This document shows, one piece after another, positions 52,268 through 61,457 of a DNA stretch of 64,000 bases (positions are counted from its first letter, which is position 1; the number at the start of each line of letters is the position of its first letter). Made by a program: the position numbers and the translations under genes. The stretch is from Methylocaldum sp. 14B. Lineage in GTDB: Bacteria > Pseudomonadota > Gammaproteobacteria > Methylococcales > Methylococcaceae. Below the pieces are notes generated by a model. It was not told the origin of the DNA. It was given only the letters and a program-made list of their open reading frames with translations, and made no database searches. The stretch is from positions 150,680-214,679 of the forward strand of contig NZ_MSCV01000004.1 in assembly GCF_002005105.1 (NCBI RefSeq), given 5' to 3'.

Positions 52268-52579
52268 ATGAAGTCTTATGCATTAGCGGCTGTATTGTCA
52301 TCGGTTATGGTTGCCGGGCCTGCAATGGCCGATAACGACTTCCGTGCGTTGGGCAAGGTGTCCAGCTTAAAACCGATGACCGAAGGGCAACTCTCTGCCG
52401 TCGAAGGCGGGACTTTGATACCGTTTAAGAAAGATAACGGTGGTAAGGTCAACGCTGGTAACGTTAACCAGAACATAGCCGTAACCACGATAACTGCGGT
52501 CAATCTAGCCCTTTTTAGTAAGGGCGGCGCCGATCAGACTATCGTGTCGGTCACGCAACAGAGCATTGGCGGTAAATAA
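52268..52579 (+). CDS. Small secreted protein with leader-like motif, A
   Basis: A 103-aa protein with a Sec signal peptide (cleavage near AMADN). The mature part begins NDFRALGKVSSLKPMTEGQLSAVEGG. The segment L-x-x-M-T-E-G-Q-L-S-A-V-E-G-G closely resembles the double-Gly leaders of bacteriocins, but it comes after a signal peptide. The rest is Asn/Gln/Thr/Val rich (NVNQNIAVTTITAVNLA), suggestive of beta-structure. The neighbouring gene shares the FRAL and VEG motifs. GAAGGAG before the ATG. Family not recognised. Confidence 0.65.
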   Translation: MKSYALAAVLSSVMVAGPAMADNDFRALGKVSSLKPMTEGQLSAVEGGTLIPFKKDNGGKVNAGNVNQNIAVTTITAVNLALFSKGGADQTIVSVTQQSIGGK

Positions 52580-52628
52580 CGAGAAGCCTCGGGCTCATAT
52601 CGAATGCTGATGAGGGCCGGAGAACCAG

Positions 52629-52662
52629 GCGGGGGAGCGGTCATGCGCTCCCCCGCTTTTTT
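52629..52662 (+). terminator. Rho-independent terminator
   Basis: A 10-bp GC-rich stem (GCGGGGGAGC / GCTCCCCCGC) with an 8-nt loop is followed by six T. It lies 50 bp after gene A. Confidence 0.88.
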
Positions 52663-52679
52663 ACCTCGATCAGAAAATC

Positions 52680-53039
52680 ATGAAGAGCCGGATGAAAAAA
52701 TCATTCACACGGGGTGGTCTGTTATCGCTTGTGCTCTCATCCATAACCAGTGCCTATGGTCAATCCGAGTTTCGTGCCTTGGATAAGCCGTCCCGGCAAG
52801 AAACGGGTATTGCATCGTCAAGGCTGGACGACAGCGCGCTCGATCGAGTGGAAGGAGATCTGGATATTACGTCCGGCTCGGTTGATCCGGCATCGCAACA
52901 AGCCGCGATGCAAGCGGCGGTGCTTGAAAGAACAGTGATGGCGCATCGGTCCGTACACCGATTTTCAATTTGGCGTGCCGAGCGCAGTCCCGTCATGGAA
53001 GTCTTCCAATGGACGGAAACACGGGCACGCAGAATATGA
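52680..53039 (+). CDS. Small secreted protein with leader-like motif, B
   Basis: A 119-aa protein. Signal peptide ends near SAYGQS, followed by SEFRALDKPSRQ and LDDSALDRVEGD, aligning with the same part of protein A although the Gly-Gly has become Gly-Asp. The following residues (VDPASQQAAMQAAVLERTVM) differ from A. It may be a diverged duplicate. The start could instead be the second ATG at 52692. It starts 18 bp after the terminator, and its own promoter is not obvious. Confidence 0.5.
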   Translation: MKSRMKKSFTRGGLLSLVLSSITSAYGQSEFRALDKPSRQETGIASSRLDDSALDRVEGDLDITSGSVDPASQQAAMQAAVLERTVMAHRSVHRFSIWRAERSPVMEVFQWTETRARRI

Positions 53040-53151
53040 TGAGCTTCTCAGCGTCCTGATTGGTTTGCCGGTTTCCTTTTTTTGACGAAGTCCCTCCCTG
53101 GACTTCGCTCTCGCGACAAACGCCGTTCGTCTCGTTCCGCTTCCCGGCGAA

Positions 53152-54864
53152 TCAAGCGACCTGTCGCACGGACTTTTCCAAAATGGCGACAACCTCTTCC
53201 CGCGCCTCGGGTTCGATGCCGTTGAGGCCGCGGTTCAGGGCGCTGACGATCGCCAGCACCGACGCCGTGACGATGTTGGCGTTTATGCCGGCGCCATAGC
53301 GGATGCCGGGAATGCCGTCGATCGCGACTTCGACGAAGGCGGCGGCTCTGGCGTCGGCTCCTTGTCCCATGGAACGTTCTTCATAGGATTGAACCCGCAC
53401 CATTCCCCCGAAGGCGTGAGCCACGGCATCGATGGGACCGTTGCCTTCGCCGGTCAGCGTGATCCGCCGGCCGTTCGTTTCCAGCATCAGGCGAATTCCC
53501 TGAACCGTTCCATGCTCGAACAGATGATGCTCGAGATAGCGGATGGTCGTCGCCGGTCCCAGATATTCTTCGGAGAACATTCGCCAAAGCTCGTCCGGCA
53601 TGACTTCGGCGCCGGTGGCGTCGGCATGCCGTTGCACCATGCCGCTGAATTCGACCTGTAGCCGGCGAGGCAGCACCAGTCCATAGGCCGACTCGAGCAG
53701 GTAGGCGATGCCGCCTTTCCCCGACTGGCTGTTGACGCGGATGATGGCGTCGTAGGAACGGCCCAAATCGGCCGGGTCTATGGGGAGGTAAGGCACTTCC
53801 CAGAATGTATCGGGCCGCTGATGGGCCAGGCCCTTTTTGATCGCATCCTGATGCGAGCCGGAAAAGGCCGTGAATACCAGATCGCCCACGTAAGGGTGGC
53901 GCGGATGGATCGGCAAGCGGATGCAGTCTTCCACGGTCCGCGCGATCTCGTTGATGTTCGAAAAATCGAGGCCCGGATCGATGCCCTGGGTGTACAGATT
54001 GAGTGCCAAAGTCACCAAGTCCACGTTGCCGGTCCGCTCGCCGTTGCCGAACAGACAACCCTCGACACGATCGGCCCCGGCCATGACCGCAAGTTCCGCT
54101 GCGGCGACCGCGGTGCCCCGGTCGTTGTGGGGATGGACGCTCAGAACGACGCATTCGCGCCGCGCCAGATTCCGGTGCATCCATTCGATCTGGTCGGCGT
54201 AGACATTGGGTGTCGCCATCTCCACCGTCGCCGGCAGGTTGATGATGACCTTGCGCTCCGGAGTCGCGCCCCAGGCCTCCACTACCGCGTCGCAGATGTC
54301 GCGGGCGAACTCGAGTTCGGTGCCGGTAAAGGCTTCCGGGCTGTATTCGAGCACCCATTCGGTGCCCGGATGCGCCTGCGCGAGTTCCCGAACCAGCTTC
54401 ACGCTGGAAACCGCCATCGCGATGACTTCGTCGGGGCTCATGCCGAAAACGACTTCCCGGAACGGCCGGGCGGTCGCGTTGTAGACGTGGACGATGGCCC
54501 GGCGGGCGCCGTAGAGCGATTCCATGGTGCGACGGATCAGGTGTTCGCGGGCCTGAGTGAGCACCTCTATGGTGACGTCGGCGGGGACGTGTCCGCCTTC
54601 GATCAGAGTCCTGACGAAGTCGAATTCGGTCTGCGAGGCGGAAGGGAAGGCGACCTCGATTTCCTTGAAGCCTATATCCACCAGCCTCTTGAACAGGCGC
54701 ATCTTGCGCTCGGCGTTCATGGGCTCGAACAGCGCCTGATTGCCGTCGCGAAGATCGGTGCTCATCCAGATGGGAGCTTGGGTGACGACCCGGTCGGGCC
54801 AGGTGCGGTCCGCGAGTCGGACCTTGGGAAAGGAACGGTATTTGGTGTTCGGCTGCTTCAACAT
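53152..54864 (-). CDS. leuA: 2-isopropylmalate synthase
   Basis: A 570-aa enzyme of the LeuA type 2 group. The TIM barrel begins [20 protein letters not shown], with metal-binding Asp in LRDGNQ and the His pair in [10 protein letters not shown], and [19 protein letters not shown]. The C-terminal LeuA allosteric domain covers ~430-570 ([38 protein letters not shown]). It condenses acetyl-CoA and 2-oxoisovalerate in the first step of leucine synthesis and is normally leucine-inhibited. AGGAG sits 10 nt before the ATG; a short leader peptide frame ends over its start. Confidence 0.95.
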   Translation of the reverse strand: MLKQPNTKYRSFPKVRLADRTWPDRVVTQAPIWMSTDLRDGNQALFEPMNAERKMRLFKRLVDIGFKEIEVAFPSASQTEFDFVRTLIEGGHVPADVTIEVLTQAREHLIRRTMESLYGARRAIVHVYNATARPFREVVFGMSPDEVIAMAVSSVKLVRELAQAHPGTEWVLEYSPEAFTGTELEFARDICDAVVEAWGATPERKVIINLPATVEMATPNVYADQIEWMHRNLARRECVVLSVHPHNDRGTAVAAAELAVMAGADRVEGCLFGNGERTGNVDLVTLALNLYTQGIDPGLDFSNINEIARTVEDCIRLPIHPRHPYVGDLVFTAFSGSHQDAIKKGLAHQRPDTFWEVPYLPIDPADLGRSYDAIIRVNSQSGKGGIAYLLESAYGLVLPRRLQVEFSGMVQRHADATGAEVMPDELWRMFSEEYLGPATTIRYLEHHLFEHGTVQGIRLMLETNGRRITLTGEGNGPIDAVAHAFGGMVRVQSYEERSMGQGADARAAAFVEVAIDGIPGIRYGAGINANIVTASVLAIVSALNRGLNGIEPEAREEVVAILEKSVRQVA

Positions 54865-55004
54865 GATCGGTGACTCCTGGGTTTTCGTCGGATGCGATGA
54901 GTGTCCATTGCGGCGACGGAAAGGCTGCCGGGCTGCCGCGAACGCAAGGCCCGGCAACCGGGTTGAAGTCGAAGCAGGGGTAGGGCGGGCGTCAGGTGGT
55001 TCAT
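54858..55004 (-). CDS. Possible leuA leader peptide
   Basis: A 48-codon frame begins at 55004 after CTGGAGT. It has five Leu codons within residues 4-13 ([10 protein letters not shown]), followed by a GC-rich GCCGGGC/GCCCGGC stem, and its stop overlaps the leuA start. This fits translational control or attenuation by leucine supply, but no terminator T run was seen. Upstream, 55005-55357 holds no gene I can support. Confidence 0.4.
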   Translation of the reverse strand: MNHLTPALPLLRLQPGCRALRSRQPGSLSVAAMDTHRIRRKPRSHRSC

Positions 55005-55357
55005 GGTCGTACTCCAGGAAAAGGCGTCGTACGGACGCAGTTATCCCGTGAAGGGTGTTCAGTCGATCGAAGGAAAAAATGAGGTGAGTTATTTGCCCGC
55101 GCGGGGCAGCAGCAGACCGAGGCTCGGGGTAAGAGCCAGAAGAGGAGGGATGGATGGCTGCCGTCGATTCATGGCTTCACGCTAACAGCTCGGTCGCCAT
55201 GGTGTCAATACGAATTCCGCGAACCGCAAGTCGTTGCATGTGACGAAGCAAGCTTCTTGAAGGCAGCAGTTGCAAGGACAAGTGCGGTGCGACTATCCGG
55301 CGAACAGAGAAGTTCATTCCGAATGTGACATTGATCCAACTCCGCATTCCTCGCCTG

Positions 55358-55499
55358 ACGGCCAAATCCGGATTCCATTGATCCGACCCAACCGCCCACG
55401 GATGGCATTAATTTCGCACACTCACCGATGCCCGGTAAAAACGCAAAAAAAACCGCGGCCTTCGTTCGATGATACCCATAGAGATAGGGAGTAACTCGT
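55358..55499. repeat. Upstream region shared by the two FG-GAP genes, copy 1
   Basis: About 140 bp directly before the first FG-GAP gene resembles 57745-57887 before the second (identical GACGGCCAAATCCGGATTCC, GGCAT.AATTTCGCA and the ribosome-site region). The two genes were duplicated with their promoters. Confidence 0.75.
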
Positions 55500-57362
55500 A
55501 TGAAAAGCGTGGAAAACGGACCGACCCGTTGGCGGCTCTCAAGGGAGGCCTTGAGTGCCCGAATCCAGCTTATGGTCCTGAAGCGCGGTCTCGGAGTCCT
55601 GGTCGGATTTTGGCTGGCGTCGGCTAACGCCGAGTCTCCCTATGTGCCCCTTATTTTCGATAACCCGACGCCCCAGAACGACGCCTACTTTGGCGACGCC
55701 GTGGCCGGTGCGGGGGATGTCAACCGCGATGGGATTCCCGATCTCCTGGTGGGGGCGTCCTGGCAAAACGCGGATGGCAACTATGCCCAAGGCCGGGCCT
55801 TTGTCTTCAGCGGGGCCGACGGCAGTCTGTTGCACATTCTCAATAACCCGACACCCCAGGCTGTCGCCTATTTTGGTCGAGCCATGGCTAGGGCTGGGGA
55901 TGTCAACCGCGACGGGATTCCCGACCTCCTGGTGGGGGCGCCCTTCCAGGATGTGGGCAGCCACGCTGACCAGGGCCAAGCCTATATTTTCAGCGGTGCC
56001 GATGGGGCCTTGGTGTACACCCTCGATAACCCGACGCCTCAGGACGACGCCTACTTTGGCGATGCCGTGGCCAGCGCGGGGGATGTCAACCGCGACGGGA
56101 TTCCCGACCTCCTGGTGGGGGCATCCTCGCAAGATTTGGGGGGCAATTTCGGCCAGGGCCAGGCCTTTGTCTTCAGCGGGGCCGATGGGACCCTCCTTCA
56201 GACCCTCGATACTCCCCTGCCTCAGGAAGGTGCTCACTTCGGTTCGGCCGTGGCCGGCGCGGGCGATGTAAACGGCGACGGGGTTCCCGACCTCCTGGTG
56301 GGAGCGTCCGGGCAAACTGTAGCCGGCAATCGCGGCCAAGGCCGGGCCTTTGTCCTGAGTGGGATCGATGGCACCCTGCTGCACACCCTCGATGACCCGA
56401 TAGTCCAGGAAAGTGCGCACTTCGGTGATGCTGTGGCCGGCGCGGGCGATGTGAACGGCGATGGCACCCCCGACTTTCTGGTGGGAGCTTACCTGCAAGA
56501 CGTGGGTGGCAACGAGTACCAGGGACGGGCCTTTGTCTTCAGCGGGGCCGATGGGACCCTCCTTCAGACCCTCGATACTCCCCTGCCTCAGGAAGGTGCT
56601 CACTTCGGTTCGGCCGTGGCCGGCGCGGGCGATGTGAACGGCGATAGCAAATCCGACCTCCTGGTTGGAGCGCCCAGGCAAACCGTGGGCGGCAATGCAC
56701 ATCAGGGGCAGGCCTTCATCTTCAGCGGGGCCGATGGCATCTTGCTGCACACCCTCGACCATCCGACGCCCAAGGATGACGCCCACTTCGGTCAGGTACT
56801 GGCGAGCGCGGGGGATGTCAACGGCGACGGCAAAACCGACCTCCTGATAGGTGCCTGGAACCAAAGCGTGGACGGCAATCCTGGTCAGGGTCAGGCCGTG
56901 CTCTTTGTCAGCCGGCCGACGACGCCCGTGTGCTTCGGCATGCCGGCGACGATTGTCGGCACTGCGGGCAATGATGTCTTGCGGGGAACGCCGGGCAACG
57001 ACGTCATCGTCGGCCTGGCCGGCCACGACGTGATCGACGGCCGCGGCGGCGATGACCTGATCTGCGGCGGCGACGGCAACGACACGCTCCGTGGGGGCAC
57101 GGGTAACGATAAGCTCAGTGGCGGCGAGGACAACGATATCCTCTGGGGCGGCGCGGGCGATGACCTGCTCGAGGGCGGCCCCGGTCGAGACCGGGCCAGC
57201 GGCGGTTCAGGCAACGATATCCTTCGGGGCGGAGAGGGGGACGATATGCTGAATGTCGTGGACGGTGCCGGTGGCAACGACATCGCCGACGGCGGCTCTC
57301 ATGTCAACGGCGATCGTTGCGCCGCCGATAACCGGGATACCGTGCAAAACTGTAACCTGTAA
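55500..57362 (+). CDS. Secreted FG-GAP (integrin-like) propeller protein with RTX repeats, copy 1
   Basis: A 620-aa protein. Long N-region with a signal helix near 28-44 (GLGVLVGFWLASANA). Seven tandem ~63-residue FG-GAP units follow, each with AYFG-AVA-AGDVNRDGIPDLLVGA; the DxNxDGxxD loop binds Ca2+. Then four to five RTX nonapeptide units (GGDGNDTLRGGTGND, GGPGRDRASGGSGND) and the tail VQNCNL. It likely forms a seven-bladed propeller on the cell surface, for adhesion or recognition (inference). GGAG before the ATG. Confidence 0.85.
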   Translation: MKSVENGPTRWRLSREALSARIQLMVLKRGLGVLVGFWLASANAESPYVPLIFDNPTPQNDAYFGDAVAGAGDVNRDGIPDLLVGASWQNADGNYAQGRAFVFSGADGSLLHILNNPTPQAVAYFGRAMARAGDVNRDGIPDLLVGAPFQDVGSHADQGQAYIFSGADGALVYTLDNPTPQDDAYFGDAVASAGDVNRDGIPDLLVGASSQDLGGNFGQGQAFVFSGADGTLLQTLDTPLPQEGAHFGSAVAGAGDVNGDGVPDLLVGASGQTVAGNRGQGRAFVLSGIDGTLLHTLDDPIVQESAHFGDAVAGAGDVNGDGTPDFLVGAYLQDVGGNEYQGRAFVFSGADGTLLQTLDTPLPQEGAHFGSAVAGAGDVNGDSKSDLLVGAPRQTVGGNAHQGQAFIFSGADGILLHTLDHPTPKDDAHFGQVLASAGDVNGDGKTDLLIGAWNQSVDGNPGQGQAVLFVSRPTTPVCFGMPATIVGTAGNDVLRGTPGNDVIVGLAGHDVIDGRGGDDLICGGDGNDTLRGGTGNDKLSGGEDNDILWGGAGDDLLEGGPGRDRASGGSGNDILRGGEGDDMLNVVDGAGGNDIADGGSHVNGDRCAADNRDTVQNCNL

Positions 57363-57500
57363 TGTCGCCATAGGTCGACAAGCCGTGGCCGATAGATCGA
57401 TTATGTCGGAAACGGATCCCGCACCTACTAACCCTTTTCCACCGAGGGAGGGACTTTGCATCCTCCGGTCCGGCATAGCGGTGGACGGCATTCGGACGCC
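57016..57500. repeat. Identical 485-bp block, copy 1
   Basis: Spans the RTX-coding 3' end and ~138 bp downstream. By eye it is identical to 59392-59876, while flanking regions diverge. The rest of the gap up to 57744 has no gene. Confidence 0.85.
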
Positions 57501-57744
57501 AGGCAGATCGTCGCCCTTCTCTTGAAACCGGCAACCGGGCGGGCGACCCAAGGTCTTTTCCCGGCCCATCCTTCCCTCGATTCCGAGCCTGGGTGTGAGC
57601 TAACCCGATGATCCACAAACTTCCCCATACGTTTAGCGAGTCTTTTAAGAACGATGCTTGCACGGCCCCATATCGTGCGTGAATCCGGTAAAAATTAATT
57701 GTTAATCAATGAGTTGCTTGCTTTAAGTGCCTGCGTCTTTTGCT

Positions 57745-57887
57745 CGACGGCCAAATCCGGATTCCATCCGACCCGACCTGCTGTCACTCGGTGGCATCAA
57801 TTTCGCAATATCACCGAGCCCCGGCAAGAATTCCAAAAAGCCGAGGCTTTCGTTCGGTTATACCAATTCGATTAGGGGGGAACTCGT
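57745..57887. repeat. Upstream region shared by the two FG-GAP genes, copy 2
   Basis: Homologue of 55358-55499, with several substitutions and small indels. Confidence 0.75.
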
Positions 57888-59738
57888 ATGAAAAGCGATG
57901 ACGGAAAAAGGACCGGCTCGTCGGCGGTTCTCCATGCAGCCTTCAGGGCCGGAGTCCGGCCCACGGTATTGAATTACGGTCTCGGCCTGCTGGCCGGGGT
58001 TTGGCTGGTCTCGGCCCGCGCCGAGGCCCCGTATACACCACTGACTCTCGACAATCCCATGACGGGAGGCGGTCTGTTCGGCGAGGCCGTGGCCGCAGCG
58101 GGGGACGTGAACGGCGATGGCATCCCCGACCTCTTGGTGGGGGCATGGGGACAGCCGGTGGCCGGCAATGTTGACCAAGGTCAGGCGTTTGTTCTGAGCG
58201 GAGCCGATGGCAGTGTGCTCCTGACCCTCGATGATCCCGTGCCTCAAATGCATGCCGAGTTCGGCCAGGCCGTGGCCGGGGTGGGGGATGTGAACGGCGA
58301 CGGCAGCTCCGATCTTCTGGTGGGGGCGCCATCGCAAAACCTTTATCGGGGCCAGGCCTTTATATTCAACGGAGCGGACGGGAGACTGCTGCATACCGTC
58401 AACCAGCCCATACCCTATGAACTCGCTTATTTCGGCTTTGCCGTGACCGGGGTGAGCGATATCAACGGCGATGATACCCCCGACTTCCTGGTGGGAGCGC
58501 CTGGGCAATACGTGGGGGGACGTACTAACCAAGGCCAGGCTTTCGCCTTCAGCGGAGCCGACGGGAGTCTGCTTCTGACCCTCGATGACCCGATGCCCCA
58601 ATCCTTCGCCGAGTTTGGCTCTGCGGTGGCCGGAGTGGGCGATGTGAACGGCGATGGCAAACCCGACCTTCTGGTAGGCGCGCCCGGAGGCGTCACGTGC
58701 TGCAACGTGATTCACGGCCACGTCTTCGTCTTCAGCGGGGCCGACGGGAGTCTGCTCCATACTCTTGACGACCCGACGCCTCAAGGCGATGCCCGGTTTG
58801 GCTTTGCCGTGGCCGGGGCAGGGGATGTCAACCGCGACGGGATTTCCGACCTCCTGGTGGGGGCGCCCTTCCAGGATGTGGGCAGCCACGCTGACCAGGG
58901 CCAAGCCTATATCTTCAGCGGGGCGGATGGGACTCTGCTGCACACCCTCGATAACCCGACACCTCAGGACGACGCCTACTTTGGCAACGCCGTGGCCAGC
59001 GCGGGGGATGTCAACGGCGACGGCAAATCCGACTTCCTGGTAGGCGCGCCCGGACAGAACGTGGCCGGCAACAGCCAACAAGGCCAGGCCTTTGTCTTCA
59101 GCGGGGCCGATGGGACCCTCCTTCACACCTTCGATCATACGACGCCCCAAACGAACGCGGAGTTTGGTTCTGCGGTAGCCGGGACGGGTGACGTGAACGG
59201 CGATGGCGCACCCGACTTCCTGGTGGGGGCGTTGGGCCAAACGGTGGCCGGCAATGCTTTCCAGGGCCAGGCCGTGCTTTTCGTCAGCGCGCCCGCTTCG
59301 CCCGCGTGCTTCGGCGTTCCGGCCACGATCATCGGCACTCCGGGCAACGATGTCTTGCGGGGAACGCCGGGCAACGACGTCATCGTCGGCTTGGCCGGCC
59401 ACGACGTGATCGACGGCCGCGGCGGCGATGACCTGATCTGCGGCGGCGACGGCAACGACACGCTCCGTGGGGGCACGGGTAACGATAAGCTCAGTGGCGG
59501 CGAGGACAACGATATCCTCTGGGGCGGCGCGGGCGATGACCTGCTCGAGGGCGGCCCCGGTCGAGACCGGGCCAGCGGCGGTTCAGGCAACGATATCCTT
59601 CGGGGCGGAGAGGGGGACGATATGCTGAATGTCGTGGACGGTGCCGGTGGCAACGACATCGCCGACGGCGGCTCTCATGTCAACGGCGATCGTTGCGCCG
59701 CCGATAACCGGGATACCGTGCAAAACTGTAACCTGTAA
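57888..59738 (+). CDS. Secreted FG-GAP propeller protein with RTX repeats, copy 2
   Basis: A 616-aa tandem paralogue of the 55500 gene. Signal helix near 31-47 (GLGLLAGVWLVSARA). Again seven FG-GAP units, but with different loop sequences (QYVGGRTNQG, GGVTCCNVIHG). The RTX end is identical to copy 1 at the DNA level. Loops vary while framework motifs are kept, as in a binding surface under diversification. Strong ribosome site AGGGGGGA. Confidence 0.85.
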   Translation: MKSDDGKRTGSSAVLHAAFRAGVRPTVLNYGLGLLAGVWLVSARAEAPYTPLTLDNPMTGGGLFGEAVAAAGDVNGDGIPDLLVGAWGQPVAGNVDQGQAFVLSGADGSVLLTLDDPVPQMHAEFGQAVAGVGDVNGDGSSDLLVGAPSQNLYRGQAFIFNGADGRLLHTVNQPIPYELAYFGFAVTGVSDINGDDTPDFLVGAPGQYVGGRTNQGQAFAFSGADGSLLLTLDDPMPQSFAEFGSAVAGVGDVNGDGKPDLLVGAPGGVTCCNVIHGHVFVFSGADGSLLHTLDDPTPQGDARFGFAVAGAGDVNRDGISDLLVGAPFQDVGSHADQGQAYIFSGADGTLLHTLDNPTPQDDAYFGNAVASAGDVNGDGKSDFLVGAPGQNVAGNSQQGQAFVFSGADGTLLHTFDHTTPQTNAEFGSAVAGTGDVNGDGAPDFLVGALGQTVAGNAFQGQAVLFVSAPASPACFGVPATIIGTPGNDVLRGTPGNDVIVGLAGHDVIDGRGGDDLICGGDGNDTLRGGTGNDKLSGGEDNDILWGGAGDDLLEGGPGRDRASGGSGNDILRGGEGDDMLNVVDGAGGNDIADGGSHVNGDRCAADNRDTVQNCNL

Positions 59739-59876
59739 TGTCGCCATAGGTCGACAAGCCGTGGCCGATAGATCGATTATGTCGGAAACGGATCCCGCAC
59801 CTACTAACCCTTTTCCACCGAGGGAGGGACTTTGCATCCTCCGGTCCGGCATAGCGGTGGACGGCATTCGGACGCC
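59392..59876. repeat. Identical 485-bp block, copy 2
   Basis: See 57016-57500; same orientation, offset 2376 bp. Confidence 0.85.
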
Positions 59877-60029
59877 TGAACCAGGATACCGCCAATCGTC
59901 GCGCTTCTCTTGAAGCCAGCACTCGGAGGGCTGACCAATGGTCTCTTTGGACGCCTCGGTCGCCGCTTGGTTTTCCGCGGTGTCTCCTCCCTAGCCGTCG
60001 CCTCTTCGATTCGGGCGCTCGAGTAGGTT

Positions 60030-60626
60030 CTAAGCGGTTGATCCGAACGGTTCCCCATCCAAAAATTCGAGCAAGGTGCGCGCTTCCTCAGCCACTTCAG
60101 CATTGCCCGTCATTTGGGCGCGCACGATGGCGCCGTCGATGATCAGCAGAGCCAGTTCCGCCGCGTCGTTTGCCGAGCGTCCCGGCCGCTCCGGGATCAT
60201 CGTTCGGACGAAATCCCGCAGTTCCCGCTTGTGATCCGCCGCGATCCGGCGTTGTTCCGGCGAATCCTCGCTCAGTTCCGCGACCGTATTGATGAACGCG
60301 CAGCCTCGGAAGTCGGGATCCGAGAACCATTCCTTCAGGGCATCCGCGATGATGCCGAGGCCGGGCGAAGTTTGGGATTCGGCCAATTCCCGCACGCGCC
60401 GGGTAAACCAATCCATCCAGAATCGATGGCGCCGTTCGAGAAACGCGATCACCAGGTCTTTTTTGGACGGGAAGTGGCGGTAGAACGACATCTTGGCGAC
60501 GCCCGATTCGGCGATGATGCGATCGACGCCCACGGCGCGGATGCCGTATTGGTAGAACAGCCGTTGCGCGGTTTCCAGGATGCGGTCGCGTGCCGAGGGC
60601 GTAAGAGGCGTGGCGTCTTGAGTCAT
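60030..60626 (-). CDS. TetR family repressor
   Basis: A 198-aa regulator. The N-terminal helix-turn-helix is ARDRILETAQRLFYQYGIRAVGVDRIIAESGVAKMSFYRHFPSK-like, followed by a ligand-binding domain with CAFINTVAELSED. It is divergent from the PfpI gene. The perfect 18-bp palindrome between them (60685-60702) is its probable operator. Inducer unknown. A second partial site (GACAGAAT..TCTGTC) lies close to its own start. Confidence 0.9.
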   Translation of the reverse strand: MTQDATPLTPSARDRILETAQRLFYQYGIRAVGVDRIIAESGVAKMSFYRHFPSKKDLVIAFLERRHRFWMDWFTRRVRELAESQTSPGLGIIADALKEWFSDPDFRGCAFINTVAELSEDSPEQRRIAADHKRELRDFVRTMIPERPGRSANDAAELALLIIDGAIVRAQMTGNAEVAEEARTLLEFLDGEPFGSTA

Positions 60627-60684
60627 AAGAGGTTTTGAAAGCGTTTACGGGATTATTGACAGAATGGTCTGTCTCATCAATGCT

Positions 60685-60702
60685 GTAGACAGATCTGTCT
60701 AC
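60685..60702. promoter_or_regulatory. TetR operator palindrome
   Basis: GTAGACAGATCTGTCTAC is a perfect 18-bp palindrome, 38 bp before the PfpI gene and 58 bp before the tetR start. The related half-site GGTCTGTCT is at 60666-60674. Confidence 0.75.
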
Positions 60703-60740
60703 ATGGCGGATTGCTCCTCGACCAGCACAAGGAAACGACC

Positions 60741-61418
60741 ATGAGTTACACGTTTAAACCCGGTTTCCGATTAGGCATTTACATCTGCAAGGATCTGGAA
60801 ATCGTCGACTTCGCAGCGCCCTATGGCGTATTCTCGGTCGCCCGGCGATTCGATCCCGAGCTGGAGGCTTTCTTTATCGCCGAGTCCTTGCGTCCGGTGC
60901 AGGCGCAGGCCGGCTTTACGGTGCTGCCCAACTATTCCTTTGCGGACCGGCCCGACATGGACGCCTTCCTGATCCCGGGCGGTTTCGGCACGCGGCAGGA
61001 AATCAACAACGGGCATCTGCACGAGTTCATCCGCGGCTTGCCCGAGAGAACCCTGCTGGTTTCGGTCTGCACCGGTTCCTGGATTTACGCCAAGATGGGG
61101 CTGTTGGACGGAAAAGCGGCGACCAACCGCAAGGAGCCCGATCGCGTGGAACAATCCCCGTCGGGCAAAGTGCCCATCGACCGCCTGGCCGAGCTGGCCC
61201 CGGCCTGCCGCATCAGCCGGGCGCGGGTGGTCGACGCCGGACGGATCGTTACCGGCGGCGGCATCAGTTCGGGCATGGAAGTCGGATTTCACCTGCTGTG
61301 CCGGGCCGGGTACGGCGAAGATTTCATCGCGGAGGTGGCTCGGGTCATGGAATACAGCAAGGCTTACGATGTGTACGCGACGGACATCGAGTATGACGAT
61401 TCCCATGCGTCATCTTGA
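60741..61418 (+). CDS. DJ-1/PfpI family protein (isonitrile hydratase-like)
   Basis: A 225-aa class I glutamine-amidotransferase-like protein. It shows FRLGIYICKDLEIVDFAAPYGVFS, then PGGFGTRQEI and the nucleophile elbow SVCTGSWIYAKMGLLDG with the catalytic Cys. The C-terminal ARVVDAGRIVTGGGISSGME is typical of isonitrile hydratase and AraC-sensor-like PfpI members. Substrate unknown. It is the first gene under the TetR operator and 40 bp upstream of the molybdoenzyme. Confidence 0.85.
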   Translation: MSYTFKPGFRLGIYICKDLEIVDFAAPYGVFSVARRFDPELEAFFIAESLRPVQAQAGFTVLPNYSFADRPDMDAFLIPGGFGTRQEINNGHLHEFIRGLPERTLLVSVCTGSWIYAKMGLLDGKAATNRKEPDRVEQSPSGKVPIDRLAELAPACRISRARVVDAGRIVTGGGISSGMEVGFHLLCRAGYGEDFIAEVARVMEYSKAYDVYATDIEYDDSHASS

Positions 61419-61457
61419 TTGAAATTTGTATAAAAACGATTGACCGGAGGAGAAGAA

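Noticed and set aside
53086..53107. An 8-bp hairpin between the small secreted gene and leuA as a terminator
   Set aside because: No T run on the downstream side for either strand; the nearby T run lies on the wrong side.
55539..59402. Two ~500-codon frames on the minus strand within the FG-GAP genes
   Set aside because: They mirror the repeat period of the real genes, lack start signals and show no family motif.
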